From DASZPL01 sp035550315 (lineage in GTDB: Bacteria > Actinomycetota > Actinomycetes > JAFAQI01): a stretch of 13,327 bases of DNA. Both the position numbers and the translations under genes were made by a program. Each line of letters opens with the position of its first letter. Position 1 is the stretch's first letter. This document shows positions 1 to 5,699 of this stretch, in pieces. The stretch lies in assembly GCA_035550315.1 (NCBI GenBank), contig DASZPL010000053.1, positions 1-13,327 on the forward strand, given 5' to 3'. The notes under the pieces were generated by a model. That model had not been told where the DNA came from. It made no database searches and was given only the letters and a program-made list of their open reading frames with translations.

Positions 1-942
1 GCCGGCGTCGAGCACGTCGTGCTGGCGACGTCCTACCGCGCGGAGGTGTTCGAGGCGTACTTCGGTGACGGCGCCGACCTCGGGCTGCGGATCGACTACG
101 TCACCGAGACCCAGCCGATGGGCACCGGTGGCGGGATCCGCAACGTCGCGGAGCGGCTCGAGTCGAAGCCGGACGACCCGGTGCTCATCTTCAATGGTGA
201 CGTGCTGTCCGGCCACGACCTGACCGGCCAGCTCGACCTGCACGCCAACCGAGCGGCCGACGTCACGTTGCACCTGGTCGAGGTCGAGGACCCGCGCGCG
301 TTCGGCTGCGTGCCGGTCGATGACGAGCAGCGCGTCACGGCCTTCATCGAGAAGTCGGACCAGCCGGTCACCAACCGCATCAATGCCGGGTGTTACGTCT
401 TCGCCCGGCGGGTGATCGACGCCATCCCGGCCGGCCGGCCGGTGTCGGTCGAACGCGAGACCTTCCCGGGTCTGCTGGACAGCGGCGCGACGGTCCTCGG
501 GTACGTCGAGACGGCGTACTGGCTCGACGTCGGGACCCCGGCAGCGTTCGTGCAGGGCAGTGCCGACGTGGTGCGCGGTGTGCTGCCGTCACCGGCGATG
601 CCCGGTGCGCCGGGCGACGCGTTGATCCTGGGCGACGCGGTGGTGGATGCGGCGGCAGTGGTGCACGGCGGGGCAGTGGTCGGTGCCGGCGCTCGGGTCG
701 GCCGGGAGGCCGAGGTAGACGGCGCGGTTGTCGGCGACAACGCGCGGATCGAGCCCGGTGCCGTCGTCGTCCGTTCGGTGATCGGCGACGGCGCGGTCGT
801 CGGCCCCGGGACGGTCGTGCGCGACGCGGTCATCGGTGACGAAGCGCGGCTGGGTGCCGGCATCGAGCTGGCGTACGGCGCGCGGGTGTGGCCCGAGGTT
901 GCGCTCGCCGACGGCGCGGTCCGGTTCTCGAGCGACGTATGA
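1..942 (+). CDS. manC: Mannose-1-phosphate guanylyltransferase / NDP-sugar pyrophosphorylase, 5'-truncated
   Basis: This cytoplasmic enzyme probably makes GDP-mannose from mannose-1-phosphate and GTP, feeding glycan and cell-envelope synthesis. The frame is open from base 1, so the true start and the N-terminal nucleotide-binding loop (GGxGTRLRPLT type, roughly 40-50 residues) lie upstream of the window. Visible are the SYRAEVFEAYFGDG stretch typical of this family, the metal-site NGD at window residues 65-67 (bases 193-201), INAGCYVF, and YWLDVGTPAAF near residue 175. From about residue 200 to the end there are imperfect hexapeptide repeats (V-G-x-x-A-x type, e.g. AVVGAGARVGREAEVDGAVV) that would form a left-handed beta-helix. 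The TGA at 940-942 overlaps the ATG of the next gene. The family is clear. Whether the nucleotide is GDP or another is inferred mainly from the known linkage of this gene to fbiA-fbiB in actinomycetes. Confidence 0.88.
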   Translation, partial: AGVEHVVLATSYRAEVFEAYFGDGADLGLRIDYVTETQPMGTGGGIRNVAERLESKPDDPVLIFNGDVLSGHDLTGQLDLHANRAADVTLHLVEVEDPRAFGCVPVDDEQRVTAFIEKSDQPVTNRINAGCYVFARRVIDAIPAGRPVSVERETFPGLLDSGATVLGYVETAYWLDVGTPAAFVQGSADVVRGVLPSPAMPGAPGDALILGDAVVDAAAVVHGGAVVGAGARVGREAEVDGAVVGDNARIEPGAVVVRSVIGDGAVVGPGTVVRDAVIGDEARLGAGIELAYGARVWPEVALADGAVRFSSDV

Positions 943-1853
943 CGGCGCCGGACGCCATAACCCGGTGGCGGCGGCCGCTGCGCTGCGACCCGTGGCTCAC
1001 CCTCTCCGCGCTGCATCGCGGCCGCGGCGATCCGACGCAACGCGTTGCCGCCGACGGCAGCGTCTGGCGCACCGCGCAGACTCCGGCCGGGCCCGGCACG
1101 CTGCGACTGTCGGCCGCCAGCGGCTGGCTTGACGCCGCCGCCTGGGGCCCGGGTGCGCAGTGGCTGGTCCACCAGGCACCGGCGATGCTCGGCGGCGACG
1201 ACGACGTCACCGGGTTCGAGCCACGACACGACGTCATCGCCCGGGCATGGCGGCGGCTGTCGGCGTTGCGGCTGCCGAGCCTCGGACTGGTCTTCGAGCT
1301 GGTGGTTCCCGCCGTCCTCGAACAACGCGTCACCGGTGTCGACGCGCGTCGGTCGTGGCGGGAGCTGCTGCGCCGGTTCGGCGAGCCGGCGCCCGGCCCG
1401 GCGCCCGCCGGCATGCGCGTCGTGCCCCCCGCCGCGGTCTGGCGGCGGATCCCTTCCTGGGACTGGCACCGGGCGGGCGTCGACCCGGGCCGCGCCCGCA
1501 CCGTGGTCGCCGCAGCGCAGGTGGCGCATCGGCTGGACGAGTCGATCGGGTTGCCGCGCGCGGACCGGCTGCGGCGGTTGCGCGCGGTGCCCGGCATCGG
1601 CCGGTGGACCGCGGCCGAGGTCGCGCAGCGGGCGTGGGGCGATCCCGACGAGGTCTCGGTCGGCGACTTCCACATCCCCGCGCTGGTCGGCTGGGCGCTG
1701 GCCGGCCGTCCGGTCGACGACGACGGGATGCTTGAGCTGCTGGCGCCGTACGCCGGTCATCGGCAGCGCGCGGTGCGATTGATCGAGCTGTCCGGCATTC
1801 GCAAGCCGCGGTTCGGGCCGCGCGCACCGGTCGCCGACATCCGCGCGATCTAG
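939..1853 (+). CDS. AlkA-like HhH-GPD DNA-3-methyladenine glycosylase
   Basis: A predicted monofunctional DNA glycosylase that would excise alkylated bases to start base-excision repair. I chose ATG 939 because it overlaps the upstream stop as ATGA, which suggests translational coupling; an in-frame GTG at 888 would overlap the upstream gene by 55 bases. The protein is 304 residues. The first ~110 residues resemble the AlkA N-terminal domain, and the HhH-GPD fold follows: LEQRVTG at 128-134, the helix-hairpin-helix PGIGRWTA at 218-225, and SVGDFHIP at 240-247, where D243 fits the catalytic Asp (D238 of E. coli AlkA). W223 matches AlkA W218, but the position of AlkA Y222 is not Tyr here. No iron-sulfur cysteine cluster is present, so it is not an EndoIII/MutY type. 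The gene is probably co-transcribed with the guanylyltransferase. Substrate range is unknown. Confidence 0.87.
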   Translation: MTAPDAITRWRRPLRCDPWLTLSALHRGRGDPTQRVAADGSVWRTAQTPAGPGTLRLSAASGWLDAAAWGPGAQWLVHQAPAMLGGDDDVTGFEPRHDVIARAWRRLSALRLPSLGLVFELVVPAVLEQRVTGVDARRSWRELLRRFGEPAPGPAPAGMRVVPPAAVWRRIPSWDWHRAGVDPGRARTVVAAAQVAHRLDESIGLPRADRLRRLRAVPGIGRWTAAEVAQRAWGDPDEVSVGDFHIPALVGWALAGRPVDDDGMLELLAPYAGHRQRAVRLIELSGIRKPRFGPRAPVADIRAI

Positions 1854-1856
1854 ACT
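1851..1856 (+). promoter_or_regulatory. Possible -10 box (TAGACT) for the ABC exporter operon
   Basis: TAGACT fits the actinobacterial TANNNT -10 consensus, and its first three bases are the stop codon of the glycosylase gene. A start near 1863 would leave an untranslated leader of about 18 bases containing the AGGAG at 1871-1875. No convincing -35 is visible. A short hexamer of this kind also occurs by chance, so confidence is low. Confidence 0.35.
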
Positions 1857-1881
1857 CGTCGCGATCGATGAGGAGATGCGC

Positions 1882-2868
1882 GTGACGCTGCCGGCGGTTG
1901 CCGCCAGTGGGCTGACGAAGACCTACAAAGATGTCGAGGCGGTCCGTGGCATCGACCTCGAGGTCAACTCCGGCGAGACCTTCGGGTTCCTCGGGCCGAA
2001 CGGCGCCGGCAAGTCGACGACCATCGCCATGCTGTGCACGCTCGCGATGCCCACCGCGGGGGTTGCGACGGTCGCCGGGTTCGACGTCGTCCGCCAGCGC
2101 GACCAGGTCCGGCGCAACATCGGCCTGGTCTTTCAAGACCCGACGCTGGACAGCTACCTGTCGGCGTACCGCAACCTGCGCTTGCACGCCGAGCTGTACG
2201 GCGTACCTCGCGGCGGCCTCGACGACCGGATCGAGCAGCTGCTCGACATGGTCGGGCTGTGGGATCGGCGCAACAGCCGAGTGCTGCAGTTCTCCGGCGG
2301 GATGAAGCGGCGACTGGAGATCGCCCGCGGCCTGCTGCATTCACCGCGGGTGCTGTTCCTGGACGAGCCGACGGTCGGTCTCGACCCACAGACCCGTTCC
2401 TCGATCTGGTCCTACATCGGCGAGCTGAAGCGGGCCGAGGACATCACGATCTTCATGACCACGCACTACATGGACGAGGCGGAGTACTGCGACCGGATCG
2501 CGATCATCGACCACGGCCGGATCATCGCGCTCGACACGCCGGCGGCGTTGAAGGCGAGCGTCGGCAAGGACCGGGTGCAGATCCACACCGACGACGCCGG
2601 CGCCGCGATCAGCGCACTGGCCGACGGGTTCGGCTTGGAGGCAAAGGTCGTGGAAGGCGCCGTGACCTTCGCGGTCGAGGGCGGCGAGCAGTTCGTGCCG
2701 CGGCTGTTCGCGGAGTTCCCGCTGCCGATCCGGTCGGTGAGCGTGTCGCGGCCGAGTTTGGATGACGTGTTCATGTCCTACACCGGCAGCACGATCCGCG
2801 ACGCCGAGACCACCGCCGCCGACCGCGGCCGGCAGGCGATGGCGATGTTCCGCAGAGGTGGGCGATGA
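1882..2868 (+). CDS. ABC exporter ATP-binding protein, DrrA-like (ABC-2 type)
   Basis: This is the ATPase subunit of a probable drug, lipid or polymer exporter, acting on the inner face of the membrane with the permease encoded next. It has 328 residues with all nucleotide-binding motifs: Walker A GPNGAGKST (38-46), Q-loop Gln85 in FQDP, signature FSGGMKRR (137-144), Walker B VLFLDEP (157-163) and switch His195 in TTH. A C-terminal extension of about 100 residues is typical of DrrA-like proteins. An ATG lies two codons upstream at 1876, but the AGGAG at 1871-1875 directly abuts it, whereas GTG 1882 has a normal 6-base spacing, so I prefer 1882. The gene ends in ATGA shared with the permease start. 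The substrate cannot be read from the sequence. Confidence 0.93.
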   Translation: MTLPAVAASGLTKTYKDVEAVRGIDLEVNSGETFGFLGPNGAGKSTTIAMLCTLAMPTAGVATVAGFDVVRQRDQVRRNIGLVFQDPTLDSYLSAYRNLRLHAELYGVPRGGLDDRIEQLLDMVGLWDRRNSRVLQFSGGMKRRLEIARGLLHSPRVLFLDEPTVGLDPQTRSSIWSYIGELKRAEDITIFMTTHYMDEAEYCDRIAIIDHGRIIALDTPAALKASVGKDRVQIHTDDAGAAISALADGFGLEAKVVEGAVTFAVEGGEQFVPRLFAEFPLPIRSVSVSRPSLDDVFMSYTGSTIRDAETTAADRGRQAMAMFRRGGR

Positions 2869-3734
2869 CCGCGACCGTGCAGCAGCCGGCGCCGGTCGCC
2901 GTGCGGATCGCGAGCCGCACCGCGCGCGGCGAGTTCCGGGCGGTGAAGATCGTCTGGGAACGCGAGGTGGTGCGGTTCTTCAGCGACTGGCTGCGGATCC
3001 TGACGTCGCTGGTCCAACCGTTCCTCTTCCTGTTCGTGCTCGGCACCGGGCTGTCGCGGCTGACGTCGAACGCCGCGGGCGGGCTGTCGCTCCGCACCTT
3101 CCTCTATCCCGGCATCCTGGCGATGGCGGTGATGTTCACCGCCATGTTCGCCGCCGCGTCGATCGTCTGGGACCGCGAGTTCGGCTTCCTCCGCGAGATG
3201 CTGGTCGCGCCGGTCAGTCGCAGCTCGATCGTGGTCGGCAAGTGCATCGGCGGCGCGACCGTCGCCGGCTTCCAAGGACTGATCGTGATCGCGATCGCCG
3301 GCGGCGCCGGGGTGCCCTACTCGCCGACGCTGATGCTCGCGGTCTTCGGCATCCAGCTATTGCTGGCTTTCACCATCACGGCGTTCGGCGTGATGCTCGC
3401 GGCGCGGATCCGGCAGATGCAGTCATTCATGGCGCTGATGCAGATGCTGATCATGCCGTTGTACTTCCTGTCGGGGGCGATGTTCCCCGCCGGCAACCTG
3501 CCCACCTGGCTCACCGTGCTGAACCGGGTCGACCCGTTGACCTACGCCGTCGACCCGATGCGCCGGCTGGTGTTCTCCCACCTGCACCTCAGCCCACTCG
3601 CGCGGGTCCGGCTCGACCCCGGCGTCACCTGGGGCGGCTGGCACGTGCCAACCGGGTTGGAGGTTGCGGTCGTCGCGGGCCTAGGCCTGGTCATGCTCGC
3701 CGTCGCGATCCTGGAGTTCAGCCGCACCGAATAG
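2865..3734 (+). CDS. ABC-2 type exporter permease, DrrB-like
   Basis: The membrane subunit paired with the preceding ATPase, 289 residues. A short cytoplasmic N-terminus leads into about six hydrophobic segments, including LVQPFLFLFVLGTGL, ILAMAVMFTAMFAAASIV, GLIVIAIAGGAGV, LLLAFTITAFGVMLAA, LMQMLIMPLYFLSGAMF and a last one at the C-terminus. The WDREFGFLREMLVAPVSRSS stretch after the second helix is characteristic of ABC-2/DrrB permeases. ATG 2865 overlaps the ATPase stop and has AGAGGTG at 2854-2860 as a ribosome site, so the two subunits are translationally coupled. The last 54 bases overlap the end of fbiB on the other strand, leaving no room for a conventional terminator between them. 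Confidence 0.93.
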   Translation: MTATVQQPAPVAVRIASRTARGEFRAVKIVWEREVVRFFSDWLRILTSLVQPFLFLFVLGTGLSRLTSNAAGGLSLRTFLYPGILAMAVMFTAMFAAASIVWDREFGFLREMLVAPVSRSSIVVGKCIGGATVAGFQGLIVIAIAGGAGVPYSPTLMLAVFGIQLLLAFTITAFGVMLAARIRQMQSFMALMQMLIMPLYFLSGAMFPAGNLPTWLTVLNRVDPLTYAVDPMRRLVFSHLHLSPLARVRLDPGVTWGGWHVPTGLEVAVVAGLGLVMLAVAILEFSRTE

Positions 3735-4700
3735 TTGCAGTTGCACGACGCCGGCATCGAGCGGGACCGGCGCCGTCGCGCTGATGCCTTCCGCGGCGAG
3801 CGCGACCAGCAGCCGTCCGATCGCGACGCCGGCGGCCAGCGGCTCGCCGGTCACGGTCAGCCGACTGCCGGCGTCGGCGACCTGCCACTCGACGTCGGGG
3901 TGGTCGGCGCGGATCAGGTCGACGGCGCGGCGCACGGCCGCCTCGCCGGGTGACGCGCCCGGTCCGGCGGCGACCCGGCTTCGGCGTACGACGTCGAGCT
4001 GCGCCTCGCGCGTGCCCAACCGGAACAGGTCGTCGGCCGCCGCCCGCACCATCGGCCGCGCGCCGCGGTCGACGTCGGGCACTTGCACCGGGAAGCCGCG
4101 AACCACGGCGACCGGCGTCGCGGCTAGCTTGCGCTTGACCAGATCGGCCGCCGCCGCGATCTCATCCGCGATGGCCACCACCGTCGCCTCCAGCAGATGG
4201 CCGGCGGCGTCCCGCTGGCCCCGCAGGTCGTCGAGCACCTCGATCCCCGCGGCGCCGATCGCGACGTCGGTGACGCCCTCCCGCCACGGCCGGCCCAGGG
4301 TGTCGCTGACCAGCACACCGACGGCCACGCCCGCCAGGCGTTGCACGCCGTCGCGGATCCGCCGCGCCGACGCGTCGGGGTCTTCCGGCAGCAGCGCGAC
4401 CGTGCCGGCGGGCACGTTGGACGCGTCGACGCCGGCGGCGGCGAGCACCAGTCCCTGCGGCGTCTCGACGATCCGCGTCGACCCGCGTTGCGCGACCAGT
4501 CGGACGGTCTGCCCGGCGACGTGCTCCTCGCGACTGCCTGGCACCAGCCGGCCTTCCGCCTTCGACACCACCTTGCTGGTGACCACGAGAACGTCGCCGT
4601 CGGCCAACCCGGGTTCCCGCGCGACGATCAGCTCGCTGAGGTCGTCGCCGGACGCGATATCCGGCAGCCCTTCGACCGGCCAGATCTCCAGCCTGGTCAT
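3681..4700 (-). CDS. fbiB: Coenzyme F420-0:L-glutamate ligase (FbiB/CofE), without the nitroreductase domain
   Basis: Adds gamma-linked glutamates to F420-0 using GTP, in the cytoplasm, as the last stage of F420 synthesis. The protein has 339 residues. Residues 1-230 form the CofE ligase domain: WPVEGLPDIASGDDL (7-21), VVTSKVVSKAEGRLV (39-53), VLVSDTLGRPWREGVTDVAI (129-148) and RGARPMVRAAADDLFRLGT (212-230). Mycobacterial FbiB continues with an FMN-binding nitroreductase domain of about 200 residues. Here only ~105 residues follow (235-339), and they lack the recognisable nitroreductase motifs. ATG 4700 starts 4 bases after the fbiA stop, so the pair is an operon. A start at 4727 would overlap fbiA and add residues unlike the family N-terminus. 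The 3' end overlaps the convergent permease gene. Function of the ligase domain is secure; that of the tail is unknown. Confidence 0.92.
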   Translation of the reverse strand: MTRLEIWPVEGLPDIASGDDLSELIVAREPGLADGDVLVVTSKVVSKAEGRLVPGSREEHVAGQTVRLVAQRGSTRIVETPQGLVLAAAGVDASNVPAGTVALLPEDPDASARRIRDGVQRLAGVAVGVLVSDTLGRPWREGVTDVAIGAAGIEVLDDLRGQRDAAGHLLEATVVAIADEIAAAADLVKRKLAATPVAVVRGFPVQVPDVDRGARPMVRAAADDLFRLGTREAQLDVVRRSRVAAGPGASPGEAAVRRAVDLIRADHPDVEWQVADAGSRLTVTGEPLAAGVAIGRLLVALAAEGISATAPVPLDAGVVQLQLFGAAELQDRDGEHDQA

Positions 4701-4704
4701 CGGC

Positions 4705-5676
4705 TCATCCGCGCAGCCGGCCGGCAAGGTCGAGCGCCGCCGCCGCCATCGCGGCCGTGGCGTCGACGTCGGTCATCAGCAACGGCACCGCGACCGTCGG
4801 AATGCCGGCGGCGACCAGCGGATCGACGGCACCGGCGTCGGCGTCGTCGACCAGCCAGCCGTCGATCAGCCCGCCGGTCGCGCGCGGGCCGTAGTGTCGC
4901 GCCACCGCCTCGGCGGAGGTGTCGACGCCGATCGCGGTGAGGCACGCGTCCGCCATCCCTCGCACCGGCGCGCCACCCACGATTGGTGAGAGACCGACGA
5001 CCGGAGCCGCGGTCTCGCGCAGCGCATCGGCGATGCCGGGGATGGCGAGGATGGCGCCGATCGACACCACCGGGTTGCTCGGCGGCAGCAGCACGACGTC
5101 GGCGTCCGACAGCGCGTCGACCACGCCGGGCGCCGGTAGCGCGGCGGCCGCACCTTGCACGGTGAACCCCGTCGCCGCGACCTGCGCGTGCAACCGCACC
5201 CACCACTCCTGGAAGTGCACGGTGTGGCCGTCGACCAAGCCGACGTGCGTCTCGACCGGCGTATCGGTCGCCGGCAGCAGCCGGACTCCGGGCTGCCAGC
5301 GTTGGCACAGCCGGCGGGTCACTTCGGAGAGCGGTACGCCGGCGGCCAGCCAGTTGCTCCGCAACAAGTGCGTGGCCAGGTCGAGGTCGCCCAAGCCGAA
5401 CCACGACGGCACGCCGGCGTCGTCGACGACCTCGGCGTAGTCGGTCAGCTCGCCGCGCACGCGGAAGGTCTCGCCCTCGCGGCCCCACCCTCGCTCGCCC
5501 GAGATTCCGCCGCCGAGGGTGTACATCACGGTGTCCAGGTCGGGGCAGATCCGCAGGCCCAGGAAGGTCACGTCGTCGCCGGTGTTGCCGATGACGGTGA
5601 CGTCGTGACCGAGGGTGCGCAGCCCGAGCAGGAACCGGGCTCCGCCGATCCCGCCGGACAGCACCGTGACCCGCAC
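4705..5676 (-). CDS. fbiA: 2-phospho-L-lactate transferase FbiA (CofD family)
   Basis: Transfers the phosphoenolpyruvyl (phospholactyl) group from a GDP-activated donor to the deazaflavin FO, giving (dehydro-)F420-0. It has 323 residues, matching the family length. The N-terminal LSGGIGGARFLLGLR (6-20) is the GGxGxxR nucleotide loop. GNTGDDVTFLGLRICPDLDT (30-49) carries the donor and metal ligands, and SNPVVSIGAILAIPG near residue 195 is also typical. I chose GTG 5676 because the protein then begins MRVTVLSGG as in relatives; the open frame to 5763 would run into fbiC. There is no Shine-Dalgarno sequence before this GTG, but a TACGCT -10 box lies 7 bases upstream, suggesting a leaderless transcript. 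The donor-making enzyme FbiD/CofC is not in the window. Confidence 0.95.
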   Translation of the reverse strand: MRVTVLSGGIGGARFLLGLRTLGHDVTVIGNTGDDVTFLGLRICPDLDTVMYTLGGGISGERGWGREGETFRVRGELTDYAEVVDDAGVPSWFGLGDLDLATHLLRSNWLAAGVPLSEVTRRLCQRWQPGVRLLPATDTPVETHVGLVDGHTVHFQEWWVRLHAQVAATGFTVQGAAAALPAPGVVDALSDADVVLLPPSNPVVSIGAILAIPGIADALRETAAPVVGLSPIVGGAPVRGMADACLTAIGVDTSAEAVARHYGPRATGGLIDGWLVDDADAGAVDPLVAAGIPTVAVPLLMTDVDATAAMAAAALDLAGRLRG

Positions 5677-5683
5677 GGGCGCC

Positions 5684-5689
5684 AGCGTA
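5684..5689 (-). promoter_or_regulatory. -10 box (TACGCT) of the leaderless fbiA-fbiB promoter
   Basis: Read on the minus strand, TACGCT (TANNNT) is followed by 7 bases and then GTG 5676, the fbiA start. This is the geometry of actinobacterial leaderless promoters and explains the missing ribosome site. No clear -35 is visible upstream. It shares bases 5688-5689 with the opposing fbiC -10 box. Confidence 0.55.
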
Positions 5690-5693
5690 GGGT
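5688..5693 (+). promoter_or_regulatory. -10 box (TAGGGT) of the leaderless fbiC promoter
   Basis: TAGGGT is followed by 6 bases and then GTG 5700, the first start codon of fbiC, which again lacks a ribosome site. A weak -35 candidate GTGACC (5666-5671) lies 16 bases upstream, inside the fbiA coding sequence. The same TAGGGT hexamer precedes the GTG start at 8233 at nearly the same distance. Confidence 0.55.
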
Positions 5694-5699
5694 CGACGT

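Noticed and set aside
393..1760. Minus-strand open frame of 455 codons opposite the guanylyltransferase and glycosylase genes.
   Set aside because: Arg/Pro/Thr-rich translation without domains, opposite two clear genes; a compositional artefact.
1876..1881. ATG 1876 as the ABC ATPase start.
   Set aside because: AGGAG directly abuts this ATG, leaving no spacer. GTG 1882 has a 6-base spacer. The difference is only two residues, so it is a preference, not a certainty.
3784..4989. Plus-strand Ser/Arg/Thr-rich open frame of 401 codons across fbiB and fbiA.
   Set aside because: Antisense of conserved FbiB and FbiA motifs, with no recognisable domain and no plausible start signal.
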